DNA from: Chloroflexota bacterium
GTDB lineage: Bacteria; Chloroflexota; Dormibacteria; Dormibacterales; Dormibacteraceae
Direction: 5' to 3'
NCBI GenBank assembly: GCA_005883575.1
Contig: VBFH01000027.1
Location: forward strand, 46,644-110,643
Length of the DNA: 64,000 bases
The notes beneath the pieces are model-generated. The model had not been told where the DNA came from. It saw only the letters and a list, made by a program, of their open reading frames with translations, and did no database searches. Both the position numbers and the translations under genes were made by a program. The first letter of the stretch is position 1. Every line of letters starts with the position of its first letter. Shown piece after piece: positions 26,348 to 34,252 of this stretch.

Positions 26348-27502
26348 CTATTGCGCGATCGACTCCACGAACGAGCGGTAGTTGCGTTCGAGCTCGACCA
26401 TCGAATCGCCACCGAATTTCTCAAGCAGCGCGTCTGCGATGGTGAGTGCGACGACCGACTCGCCGATCACGCCGGCCGCCGGAACGACGCAGACGTCGCT
26501 GCGCTCATAGTGCGCCTCGGTCTTCTCCTTGGTGTTGAGGTCGATCGATCGCATCGGCTTCTTCATGGTCGATATCGGCTTGATCGCGACACGAAGGTCG
26601 ATGGGTTCACCGTTGGTCACACCACCAGTGAGGCCGCCCGCCCGATTGGTCAGGTGGCGGAAGCGGCCTTCCTGGTAGTCGATCTCGTCGTGAAAGTCCG
26701 AGCCGCGACGCCCGGCGCCCAGGAAACCCGCGCCGAACTCGACTCCCTTGACCGCGTTGATCGAAAGCACAGCCTGAGCCAGCCGGCCGTCGAGCTTGCG
26801 GTCCCAGTGCACATAACTGCCCAGTCCAGGGGGCACGCCCCGTGCGATGACGCGAAAAGTCCCGCCCAGGGTGTCGCCCTGCTCGGCCGCCTCGTCGATT
26901 GCCGCCACCATCTGTATCGACGCCTCGGGGTCCGGGCAGCGCACAGGCGAACGCTCGACGTCGTCCTCGGTGAGGATGTCGGGGTCGCAGCCTTCGAAGC
27001 CGATGTCGATCTTGCCTATCGACTGCGTGAAGCTGACCACGTCGATGCCGAAGTGGCTCAGCATCTTGCGCGCGACGCCGCCGGCGGCCACGCGCGTCGC
27101 GGTCTCACGCGCCGAGGACCGCTCGAGGACGTTGCGGATGTCGGTGTGGCCGTACTTCAGCGCGCCGGCGAGGTCGGCGTGCCCCGGCCGCAGACGCGTC
27201 ACAACCTTCGGTTCGAAGCCCTCTTTCGACGCCGTCATCTGACCGGTCCAGTTGACGTGGTCCTTGTTCTCGAGCACGAGGGTGACCGGGCTGCCGAGCG
27301 TGTAACCGCCACGCACACCGCTGACGATCCTCGCGACGTCGGTCTCGATCTTCTGGCGGCCGCCGCGGCCGTGACCGCCCTGCCTCCGGGCGAGATCGCG
27401 GCGAAGATCATCCTCGGAGATCTCGAGTCCGGCCGGCAAACCCTCGATGACGACCGTCAGCTGGGGCCCGTGAGACTCGCCAGAGGTCAAGAATCGGAGC
27501 AT
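26348..27502 (-). CDS. aroC: Chorismate synthase
   Basis: A 384-aa enzyme that eliminates phosphate from EPSP to form chorismate, the last common step of aromatic biosynthesis; it needs reduced FMN. Hallmarks are MLRFLTSGESHGPQL, RRQGGHGRGGRQKIE, RPGHADLAGALKYGHTDIR and ERSSARETATRVAAG; the C-terminal half has GSDFHDEI and GGLTGGVTNGEPI. ATG 27502 gives the conserved N-terminus; a longer frame from 27514 adds only four residues. It is divergent from the HAD gene across a palindromic repeat. Confidence 0.96.
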   Translation of the reverse strand: MLRFLTSGESHGPQLTVVIEGLPAGLEISEDDLRRDLARRQGGHGRGGRQKIETDVARIVSGVRGGYTLGSPVTLVLENKDHVNWTGQMTASKEGFEPKVVTRLRPGHADLAGALKYGHTDIRNVLERSSARETATRVAAGGVARKMLSHFGIDVVSFTQSIGKIDIGFEGCDPDILTEDDVERSPVRCPDPEASIQMVAAIDEAAEQGDTLGGTFRVIARGVPPGLGSYVHWDRKLDGRLAQAVLSINAVKGVEFGAGFLGAGRRGSDFHDEIDYQEGRFRHLTNRAGGLTGGVTNGEPIDLRVAIKPISTMKKPMRSIDLNTKEKTEAHYERSDVCVVPAAGVIGESVVALTIADALLEKFGGDSMVELERNYRSFVESIAQ

Positions 27503-27559
27503 TGAGGCGATCATAGAGTCACCCGCGTGATTGCCCGATCGGACACCCCCTCCAGGCCG

Positions 27560-27610
27560 GGCCCATGAATGGGCCAGGCCAGCCTCCCCAGCGAGTGGGG
27601 AGGCGAATCG
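27560..27610. repeat. Palindromic repeat CCTCCCC-N7-GGGGAGG upstream of HAD gene
   Basis: Two hairpins: GGCCCAT-GA-ATGGGCC and CCTCCCC (27583-27589) AGCGAGT GGGGAGG (27597-27603), followed by CGAATCGCC. It shares the core with elements at 37514 and 40157. Both candidate start codons of the HAD gene (ATG 27565, GTG 27595) lie inside it. Confidence 0.6.
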
Positions 27611-28356
27611 CCCTTGAGGTCGCGCTCATCGACGTTGGCGGCACTCTGTGGCCGAACTCCTGGCCGATCCGCAAAGCAGATGCGGTCGGCCGTCGCCTCC
27701 GGATCCGAGCGGCGATGCCCGGGATCGAGCCCGCAAAGGTCGAGGCGCTGGCAGATGACCTCATTGAGAGCAGCCGGCCTGGCGACGAGGCGCGCAGCAT
27801 CTCGACAGAGAACCTGGTCTCGATCAACTCGCCGGCGGAGGTGCTCATCACCAGGTGCCTCAGCCGTACCGGATTGCCGGCTGAGGCGGACACCATTCGC
27901 CGCTTACGGCGCGCAATGTCGATCCCCGTCTCCGATCGGATGAAGCCGTTGCCCGGTGCAATCGAGCTGCTCGGCGAGATCCACAGACTCGGCATGCGGA
28001 ACGTGGTGGCGAGCAACACGTACTGGCGCGACGCCGACAGCTACCGGGAGGACTTCCGCCTGCTCGGCATGGCCGAGCACGTCGACGGCATCATCACGTC
28101 CGTCGACGCGGGGCACCTCAAGCCTCATCCGGCCGTGTTCGAGATGGCGATGCGCTGGGCCGGCGTCGCGGCGGACCGGTGCGTCGTCATCGGCAACCGC
28201 GAGGAGAATGACATCGAGCCGGCGCTCGCTCTGGGCATGTGGACGATCCTCGTCCACCCCGACGACCCGATGCCGGCCGCGACCAAGGCGCACGCGGTGG
28301 CTCCTGACCTGTGGGCATGCGCGAAAGCGGTCAGGGATATGCTCGAAAGCGAATGA
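27595..28356 (+). CDS. HAD-superfamily hydrolase
   Basis: About 253 residues with the HAD order: motif I as ALIDVGGTLW (second Asp replaced by Gly), motif II in VVASNTYW, the lysine in HLKPHP, and motif IV in GNREENDIEPA. Loss of the second Asp of DxDxT suggests reduced phosphatase chemistry or a different acid-base. Neither ATG 27565 nor GTG 27595 has a normal upstream region; both fall in the palindromic repeat. Its stop overlaps the hcrC-like ATG as ATGA, so it is the first gene of the molybdenum-enzyme operon. Confidence 0.85.
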   Translation: MGRRIALEVALIDVGGTLWPNSWPIRKADAVGRRLRIRAAMPGIEPAKVEALADDLIESSRPGDEARSISTENLVSINSPAEVLITRCLSRTGLPAEADTIRRLRRAMSIPVSDRMKPLPGAIELLGEIHRLGMRNVVASNTYWRDADSYREDFRLLGMAEHVDGIITSVDAGHLKPHPAVFEMAMRWAGVAADRCVVIGNREENDIEPALALGMWTILVHPDDPMPAATKAHAVAPDLWACAKAVRDMLESE

Positions 28357-28847
28357 AGAACGAGATCACCCGGGACGTCGAACGCGTCGTCCTGGCGCTC
28401 GACGTCAACGGCGAGGCTAGACAGCTGCTGGTGGCGGTGCACAAGACCCTGCTCGAAGTCTTGCGCGAGGACCTGCAGCTCACCGGGACCAAGCACGGCT
28501 GCGAGCTTGGCGAATGCGGGACTTGCACGGTGCTGATCGACGGCAGACCGGAGCTGAGCTGTCTCTCGCTTCCAATCCAGCTTCAGGGCCGGGCGATCAC
28601 GACCGTCGAAGGCATGGCCTCGGGCTCGGAGCTGCACCCGCTCCAGACCGCGTTTGCGGAGCTCGGGGCAGCGCAATGCGGCTACTGCACGCCGGGAATC
28701 CTGCTGTCAGCCCGCGCGCTGCTCGAGGAAAACGCGAGGCCCTCACGCGATGAGATCCGGGAGGCGCTCGCGGGCAACCTGTGCCGCTGCACCGGGTACA
28801 CGAAGATCCTGCAGGCAATCGAGCTCGCGGCGGAGCGCATGCGATGA
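28353..28847 (+). CDS. (2Fe-2S) subunit of HcrCAB-like molybdenum hydroxylase
   Basis: A 164-aa small subunit with the plant-type [2Fe-2S] motif C50-x4-C55-x2-C58-x11-C70 and the second cluster C109-x2-C112...C144-x1-C146 in CGYCTPG and CRCTGY. It passes electrons between the molybdenum subunit and FAD/4Fe-4S subunit. ATG 28353 is set by ATGA overlap with the HAD stop, and it in turn overlaps the large subunit by ATGA. The gene order C-A-B and the partner features point to the 4-hydroxybenzoyl-CoA reductase class. Confidence 0.93.
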   Translation: MKNEITRDVERVVLALDVNGEARQLLVAVHKTLLEVLREDLQLTGTKHGCELGECGTCTVLIDGRPELSCLSLPIQLQGRAITTVEGMASGSELHPLQTAFAELGAAQCGYCTPGILLSARALLEENARPSRDEIREALAGNLCRCTGYTKILQAIELAAERMR

Positions 28848-31192
28848 AGGTCGTCGGCAAGCCACTTGCGAAGGTCGACGCCGCCGCCAAGGTGACAGGG
28901 CGGGCGATCTACGCGGACGACATGCTGCCCGCGCGCACGCTGCACTGCAGGATCCTTCGGAGTCCGCACCCACACGCTCGCATCGTCTCCATCGACACCT
29001 CGGCGGCGCGGCGGATCCCGGGGGTTGTCGCCGTGATCACAGGCTCGGACCTGCCGGTCAAGTTCGGAATCCTGCCGGTCACGCAGGATGAGCGAGCGCT
29101 CGAGCACGAGAAGGTCCGCTACGTCGGTGATCCGATCGCGGCAGTGGCCGCGACTGAGGAAGAGATCGCCGCGGCTGCCTGCGACGCCATCGCGGTGGAG
29201 TACGAGGTCCTCGAGCCCGTGATGTCCATCGAAGCGGCGCTCGCGATCCCGAAAGACGAGCGGATCCAGGACTACGGCGGTCCGAACAACATCCACAAAT
29301 TCGTCAGCCTTGAGTTCGGCGACGTCGACGGTGGGTTCGCGCGTGCGGACAACGTGCGCGAGGACGTCTTTTTCTTCCAGGGCAACACGCACCTACCGAT
29401 GGAGCAGCACAGCGCGGTCGCCACGTACATCGATGGCCGGGTGACGCTGTGGTCGTCAACCCAGGTCGTTCACTACGTGCACCGCGCGCTCGCGAAAGTC
29501 CTGGAGCTGCCGATGAACCGCATCCGCGTGATCGGCGCCGCGCACGGTGGAGGTTTTGGCGGCAAGACCGACCCCTTCGCCCACGAGATCATCGTGGCCA
29601 AGCTCGCGATGCTGACCGGAAGGCCAGTCAAATGCACGCTCACGCGCGAAGAGGTCTTCTACGCGCACCGGGGGCGCCATCCCGTCCTGATGTGGATCAA
29701 GACCGGCGTGACCGCGGACGGGCGCATCAGCGCGATGCACTTCCGCAGCGCCCTCGACGGCGGCGCCTACGGTTCATATGGCGTCGCGTCCACGTTCTAT
29801 ACAGGCGCCTTGCAGACGGTTACCTACGATATCCCGGCCTACCGCTTCGAGGGTTGTCGCGTCTTTACGAATAAACCCCCGTGCGGTCCCAAGCGGGGAC
29901 ACGGCACGCCGCAGCCTCGGTTCGCACTCGAGCTTCACCTCGAGAAGCTGGCGCACGATCTCGGCCTCGACCCTGTCGAGCTCAAGCGTCGCAACTTCGT
30001 CAAACCAAACACCCGGACTGTGAACTGGCTGCGCGTCACGTCGTGCGGGCTCGAAGAATGCACCGATCGGGTGATCAAGGCGTCGGCTTTTCACCAACGC
30101 AAGAGGTTTTTTGGGCGGGGCATGGGATTTGCGATCTCGAGCTACCTATCCGGCGCAGGCACCGCCATCTACTGGAACGACATGCCGCATTCCGAGGTTC
30201 AGATCAAGGTCGACCGCGGCGGCGTCACCGCGTTCTGCGGCGCCATGGACATCGGCCAGGGCTCGGACTCGGTGCTGGCGACGATCGTGGCCGAGGAGCT
30301 CGGGCTGCAGCCCGCCGACATAAGGCTGGTGACCGCGGACACGGACACAACACCGATCGACCTGGGCTCTTATTCGTCACGCGTGACGTTCATGGCGGGA
30401 AACGCGGCGCTGGAGGCGGCTCGCAAGATGCGGGCGCTTTTGGTCGAGGCGGTCGCCGCAAAGACAGGCGCTGAGGCATCGGCGATCGACGTCTCCGAGG
30501 CCCGCGTGGGCGACTGCAGCTTCGAAGAGGCGAGCGTGCTGGCGGAGGCGCGTTTCGGGACCCTGACCACCGCTGGAAGCTACACACCGCCAAAGATCGC
30601 CGGTCCTTACAAAGGATCTGGCGTCGGCCCGAGCCCCGCGTACAGCTACTCGGCCTGCGTCGTCGACCTCGACGCGGACGCGCGCACAGGCTTGATCCAT
30701 GTCAACAAGATCTGGATCGCGCACGACGTGGGCCGTGCAATCAACCCGCTGCTGGTGGAGGGACAGGTCGAGGGCAGCGTGTACATGGGGCTCGGCGAGG
30801 CGCTGATGGAGGAGCAGGTCTTTCGCAAGGGCCTGCACAAGTGGCCGTCGATGCTCGAGTACAAGTCGCCGACGTTCCTCGACATGCCCGAGGTCGAGAC
30901 GTTCATCGTCGAGACAAACGACCCTGAGGGACCGTACGGGGCGAAGGAAGCCGGCCAGGGTCCACTGCTGCCGGTTCCTCCCGCCCTCTGCTCCGCGGTG
31001 TATGACGCGCTTGGCGTTTGGATCGACGAGATACCCGTCAGTCCGGAAAAGGTCACCGAGGCCTTGCGGCGAAAAGAGAAAGGCGAGCCGCCGCGCTACG
31101 GTCCGCCGCGATTCCCATCAATCCCCTATCCGGAGGCGATCAAGGTGCAACCCCCTCCAAAAGATTTCGATGCTGCGGCTGCCACGATTTAA
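28844..31192 (+). CDS. Molybdopterin-binding catalytic subunit, 4-hydroxybenzoyl-CoA reductase-like
   Basis: A 782-aa xanthine-oxidase-family large subunit. It contains AIYADDM near the N-terminus, the cofactor motif HGGGFGGKTDPFAHE, NKPPCGPKRGHGTPQPRFAL, AMDIGQGSDSV and DVGRAINPLL. The Cys-Gly-Pro-Lys-Arg-Gly-His segment and C-terminal GAKEAGQG resemble HcrA, which reductively removes the phenolic hydroxyl from 4-hydroxybenzoyl-CoA. At Q705, where XO-family enzymes and HcrA have the catalytic Glu, this protein has Gln. Activity may therefore differ, or the subunit may act on another CoA ester. It overlaps both neighbours. Confidence 0.9.
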   Translation: MKVVGKPLAKVDAAAKVTGRAIYADDMLPARTLHCRILRSPHPHARIVSIDTSAARRIPGVVAVITGSDLPVKFGILPVTQDERALEHEKVRYVGDPIAAVAATEEEIAAAACDAIAVEYEVLEPVMSIEAALAIPKDERIQDYGGPNNIHKFVSLEFGDVDGGFARADNVREDVFFFQGNTHLPMEQHSAVATYIDGRVTLWSSTQVVHYVHRALAKVLELPMNRIRVIGAAHGGGFGGKTDPFAHEIIVAKLAMLTGRPVKCTLTREEVFYAHRGRHPVLMWIKTGVTADGRISAMHFRSALDGGAYGSYGVASTFYTGALQTVTYDIPAYRFEGCRVFTNKPPCGPKRGHGTPQPRFALELHLEKLAHDLGLDPVELKRRNFVKPNTRTVNWLRVTSCGLEECTDRVIKASAFHQRKRFFGRGMGFAISSYLSGAGTAIYWNDMPHSEVQIKVDRGGVTAFCGAMDIGQGSDSVLATIVAEELGLQPADIRLVTADTDTTPIDLGSYSSRVTFMAGNAALEAARKMRALLVEAVAAKTGAEASAIDVSEARVGDCSFEEASVLAEARFGTLTTAGSYTPPKIAGPYKGSGVGPSPAYSYSACVVDLDADARTGLIHVNKIWIAHDVGRAINPLLVEGQVEGSVYMGLGEALMEEQVFRKGLHKWPSMLEYKSPTFLDMPEVETFIVETNDPEGPYGAKEAGQGPLLPVPPALCSAVYDALGVWIDEIPVSPEKVTEALRRKEKGEPPRYGPPRFPSIPYPEAIKVQPPPKDFDAAAATI

Positions 31193-32162
31193 ATACCTGC
31201 GGCCGAAGTCAGCGCGAGAGGCGGCGCAGATGGCTGAGGAGCACGGCGCGCGGGCGATGTTCGTCGCCGGCGGCACCGACCTGTTCCCGAAGCTCAAGCG
31301 GCGTCAGTTCGAGGTCGAGACACTGATCGGTCTCGACTTCCTCCCGCGCGTGATTCGCAACGGCTCGACCGAATGTGCGATCGACGCCGGCGTGACGCTC
31401 GCCACCGCCGCGCACGATTCCCACCTGCAGGCGGGATTCACCGGCTATGCCCAGGCGGCAGGCCTCGTCTCCTCTCCCCCGCTCCGCAACGCCGGCACCA
31501 TCGGCGGAAATCTCTGCGTCGACACTCGGTGCAACTACTACGACATGACCTACGAGTGGCGGAAGGCCGCGGGTTTCTGCATCAAGAAGGACGGAGACAT
31601 CTGCCTGGTTGCGCCCAGCAGCCCTCGGTGCTGGGCAGTGTCGTCCTCAGACACCGCACCGATGGCGATCGCGCTCGACGGCGTCGTCGGGCTCGCGGGT
31701 CCCGAGGGCGACCGCGAGCTCCCGGTCTCCGCGCTCTATCGCGACGACGGTATCGAGTACATGGCCAAGCGGCCGGCCGAGGTCCTGACGGGCCTGCGTT
31801 TGCGGAAGTCGGCAAATACGCGCAGCGCGTACGTCAAGCTGCGGCGTCGCGGCTCGATCGACTTCCCCATCGCCGGAGCAGCCGTGGCCATGGAGCTCGA
31901 CGGCGAATCGGTCATCGGCTGCCGGATCGTCCTGTCGGCCGTGGCTTCGTACCCTCTGGAGGCGGCCGCGGCGGAGAAATTCCTGAAAGGCAAGCGCCTC
32001 GATCAGGAGACGATCCGCGAGGCGGCGGAGCTGGCTGCCAAGCCGGCCAAACCGCTGGACAACGCCGATCTCAGCCATTTCTGGCGGAAGCGGATGGTAC
32101 GAGTGGTCGTGGAGCAGGCGATTCAGCGTGTTAGCGACCAGAGGGCGGGGTTCGGCGGTTAA
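31170..32162 (+). CDS. FAD subunit with extra [4Fe-4S] loop, HcrB-like
   Basis: A 330-aa FAD-binding subunit starting at ATG 31170, 23 nt inside the large-subunit gene. The FAD motif is FVAGGTDLFPKLK and the second AGTIGGNLC. An insert of about 40 residues carries cysteines at 121, 137, 145 and 154. As I recall, the spacing (16, 8, 9) matches the [4Fe-4S] ligands of Thauera HcrB. Such an inserted cluster is diagnostic of the 4-hydroxybenzoyl-CoA reductase subgroup and allows electron inflow from low-potential ferredoxin. Confidence 0.9.
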   Translation: MLRLPRFKYLRPKSAREAAQMAEEHGARAMFVAGGTDLFPKLKRRQFEVETLIGLDFLPRVIRNGSTECAIDAGVTLATAAHDSHLQAGFTGYAQAAGLVSSPPLRNAGTIGGNLCVDTRCNYYDMTYEWRKAAGFCIKKDGDICLVAPSSPRCWAVSSSDTAPMAIALDGVVGLAGPEGDRELPVSALYRDDGIEYMAKRPAEVLTGLRLRKSANTRSAYVKLRRRGSIDFPIAGAAVAMELDGESVIGCRIVLSAVASYPLEAAAAEKFLKGKRLDQETIREAAELAAKPAKPLDNADLSHFWRKRMVRVVVEQAIQRVSDQRAGFGG

Positions 32163-32184
32163 GCTTTCAGGTCGGTAAAACCCC

Positions 32185-32355
32185 TTGATTCATCATCCGT
32201 ACATCCAAAAGGGCCAGGGAATGGTTGAGTACGCACTCATCCTTGCCCTGATCGCGCTGATCGTGATCATCGCTTTGATCGCGACCGGCGGACAGCTCAT
32301 GAACGTCTACTCGAACATCACAGCCACGATGTGCCTCTACCACGTGGGGTGCTGA
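32185..32355 (+). CDS. Flp-like mini-pilin, copy 1
   Basis: TTG 32185 gives a 56-aa protein. The class III-like leader ends at KGQGMVEYALILALIALIVI, with Glu at +5-like position after the hydrophobic cut site, then a C-terminal ITATMCLYHVGC. It resembles Flp/TadA-type IVb pilins, which are processed by a prepilin peptidase and form thin fimbriae. No Tad secretion genes are in the window. The stop overlaps the second copy. ATG 32221 is an alternative start but would remove the cleavage site. Confidence 0.65.
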   Translation: MIHHPYIQKGQGMVEYALILALIALIVIIALIATGGQLMNVYSNITATMCLYHVGC

Positions 32356-32531
32356 TCAGCCAGTCCGGCGCTCGCCCGTTTGAGCGTGGCCAGGGGATGG
32401 TCGAGTTTGCCCTGATCCTCGCTCTGGTTGCTCTTGTGGTCATCGTCGCCCTGCTCCTGACAGGCGCCCAGGTGATCAACATGTACTCGAACATCACGGC
32501 CACGATGTGCGACTACCACGTGGGGTGCTGA
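32349..32531 (+). CDS. Flp-like mini-pilin, copy 2
   Basis: A near-duplicate of copy 1: GQGMVEFALILALVALVVIV and the identical tail NMYSNITATMC-x-YHVGC. The start is GTG 32349 (60 aa) or the earlier GTG 32331 (66 aa); the first overlaps the copy 1 stop. Two cysteines at the C-terminus could form a disulfide. The two copies are conserved in protein and DNA, indicating recent tandem duplication. Confidence 0.7.
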   Translation: MLISQSGARPFERGQGMVEFALILALVALVVIVALLLTGAQVINMYSNITATMCDYHVGC

Positions 32532-32540
32532 CCCGCTAGG

Positions 32541-33185
32541 CTAGGCGACCAGCGGCACGGCGGCGGCAGCCTGAGCCGCGCGCACCGCGTTTCGCCGGAT
32601 GACCTCCATGTTGTTCTGGGCAAGAGCGTCGGCCGGGAACAGCGCGCCGGTCAGCCCGACGGCCTTGACCCCAAGGCTGAGGTAAGGACCGATGTCCTCG
32701 ATCGCCACCCCGCCCGAGACCCACAGAGGGACTCCGCCCATCGGCCCGCTCAACGCCTCGACGTAGCGCGGCCCTCCCACCGGCGCGATCGGAAAAACCT
32801 TGACCAGGGCCGCTCCCGCCAGCCGGGCTTGGTAGATCTCGGTGGGCGTCAGGGCGCCGAGCACGCACATGATGTCGTGCTTGCGGCAGGCCTCACCAAC
32901 CTCCGGCAGGAGCACGGGCGTGACGACGAATGACGCGCCGGCCTCCTTCGCCTCCTTGACCGCTCCGGGATCCCAGACCGTGCCCACGCCGACTGGATAG
33001 CGCCCGCCCGTTGTGGCGACGAGGCCTTTGATCATTTCGAAACACGAAGGAACGGTCTTGGTGATCTCGATCGTCCCGATGCCGGCCTCGACCGCGGTCA
33101 GGCAGGCCTGAAACCCCGCGGCTGGGTTCTCGGTTCGCAGCACGCCACAGAGCCGGTTGGGAAAGACCTCGGAAATGCTCCGCAC
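32541..33185 (-). CDS. KDPG/4-hydroxy-2-oxoglutarate-type aldolase
   Basis: A 214-aa class I aldolase of the Eda family that cleaves KDPG or 4-hydroxy-2-oxoglutarate to pyruvate and an aldehyde. The Glu of GIGTIEITKT, the Schiff-base Lys in ALVKVFPIAP and WVSGGVAIEDIG are in place. It is isolated; no Entner-Doudoroff dehydratase is adjacent. It could also act on 4-hydroxy-2-oxo acids from aromatic meta-cleavage. It is divergent from the TetR gene at 33270. Confidence 0.85.
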   Translation of the reverse strand: MRSISEVFPNRLCGVLRTENPAAGFQACLTAVEAGIGTIEITKTVPSCFEMIKGLVATTGGRYPVGVGTVWDPGAVKEAKEAGASFVVTPVLLPEVGEACRKHDIMCVLGALTPTEIYQARLAGAALVKVFPIAPVGGPRYVEALSGPMGGVPLWVSGGVAIEDIGPYLSLGVKAVGLTGALFPADALAQNNMEVIRRNAVRAAQAAAAVPLVA

Positions 33186-33252
33186 GCCTCGAAGATTGTG
33201 TCACCTGCCCTCTCCCGCTCGGGGTGGCAAGCAGTCCGCTCCCGGTCCTGGC

Positions 33253-33258
33253 TACACT
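33253..33258 (+). promoter_or_regulatory. -10 box TACACT of the second tetR
   Basis: TACACT followed by 11 nt and ATG 33270. No good -35 is seen. The dyad CATACGTATG follows at the start codon. Confidence 0.4.
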
Positions 33259-33262
33259 GGTA

Positions 33263-33272
33263 CATACGTATG
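33263..33272. promoter_or_regulatory. Dyad CATACGTATG at the tetR start codon
   Basis: A 10-bp perfect palindrome covering the ATG, with flanking GGT/ACC extending the symmetry with one extra base. Likely an autoregulatory operator that blocks transcription or early elongation. Confidence 0.5.
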
Positions 33273-33872
33273 ACCGGGGCGACCGCGACCGAAAGCACCC
33301 GAGATCAGATCATCCATGCCGCCGCAGACTCGCTCCTCGAAAACGGCTACTCCGGCACGAGTGTCCGGGCCATCGCATCCAAGGCCGGGGTGGCCATCGG
33401 CAACCTCCAGTACTGGTTTCCGACCAAGTCCGAGCTGCTCGTCGAAGCCTGGCGATACCTCACCGCCAAGTCTGTCGAGGAGCTGCGCCGGACGCTGAAT
33501 CAGCTGACCGACCCCCTCGAGGTCCTCGAGGTCGGCGTCGAGTCGCTGTGGGACTCCCTCCGCCGGCTAGGCGACGTCCAGCTCGCCGCGTTCGACCTCC
33601 TCGTCCAGGCGCCGCGGACGGAACGGCTCCGCGCCTACCTCCCCGAGCTCTTCACGCGCTACCGCGAGGTCATTCAGGAGCAGCTCGACCGGTTGGAGGA
33701 GGACGGTCGGATCCGCCTGACAGTGCCCCGCGATGTCCTCGTACCGCTGGTGCTGAACACGGTGCTCGGATTCGGCCTCTACTACGTGGTCACCAGGGAC
33801 GACGAATCGTGTCTTCGGGCGCTGTCCGCCTTCCGTCAGCTGGCGGGCAGCGTCATCGAGCCCGTCGAATGA
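33270..33872 (+). CDS. TetR/AcrR-family regulator
   Basis: A 200-aa regulator with an N-terminal TetR domain (RDQIIHAAADSLLENGYSGT then VRAIASKAGVAIGNLQYWF) and a BetI/AcrR-like C-terminal helical domain. It is the first gene of an operon with the 127-aa partner, the YjbQ-prenyl synthase fusion and (convergently) ubiE; the overlaps are ATGA and TTGA. It likely senses a lipid, quinone or other hydrophobic ligand. The dyad at its start codon suggests autoregulation. Confidence 0.88.
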   Translation: MTGATATESTRDQIIHAAADSLLENGYSGTSVRAIASKAGVAIGNLQYWFPTKSELLVEAWRYLTAKSVEELRRTLNQLTDPLEVLEVGVESLWDSLRRLGDVQLAAFDLLVQAPRTERLRAYLPELFTRYREVIQEQLDRLEEDGRIRLTVPRDVLVPLVLNTVLGFGLYYVVTRDDESCLRALSAFRQLAGSVIEPVE

Positions 33873-34252
33873 CGGTCCAGGCCCTGGACCGCGAGCTCGA
33901 CCGGCTGGAAGGGCTGTGGTCCGACGGACTCTCCGACACATACCGCGCGTACCTCGATTCGGTGGGTCAGTTCGACGCCGAGACGCAGCCCAAGCTCGCC
34001 CTGGCGGCCGCGCTGATCGAGGTCGGAGTCAGGCTGCAGGGCCTTGGTGGACGAGCCGCTCCGCCGACGACACTCCTGGTGGGCGACCTCTGCCTGGCTC
34101 GCGGCTCGCGGCTTCTCGCCGACAGCGCTCCTCTCGCCGTCCAGGTCGCGTTCGCGCGCGCCATCGAGTCCCTGTCGTCAGCGGCGGCCGCCGATCAGCC
34201 GGCGCCGGCCGCCCGGCAGCTGCTGCAGGCCTCGCTCGGGGCAGTCCGTTGA
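33869..34252 (+). CDS. Putative partner subunit of the polyprenyl synthase
   Basis: A 127-aa helical protein with no aspartate-rich motif. The segment PTTLLVGDLCLARGSRLLAD (about residues 70-90) resembles the GDFLFARA helix of prenyl diphosphate synthases and of HepS-type regulatory subunits. It overlaps tetR by ATGA and the fusion gene by TTGA. I infer that it is a non-catalytic subunit, analogous to the small subunit of heptaprenyl diphosphate synthase. The homology itself is not certain. Confidence 0.6.
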   Translation: MTVQALDRELDRLEGLWSDGLSDTYRAYLDSVGQFDAETQPKLALAAALIEVGVRLQGLGGRAAPPTTLLVGDLCLARGSRLLADSAPLAVQVAFARAIESLSSAAAADQPAPAARQLLQASLGAVR

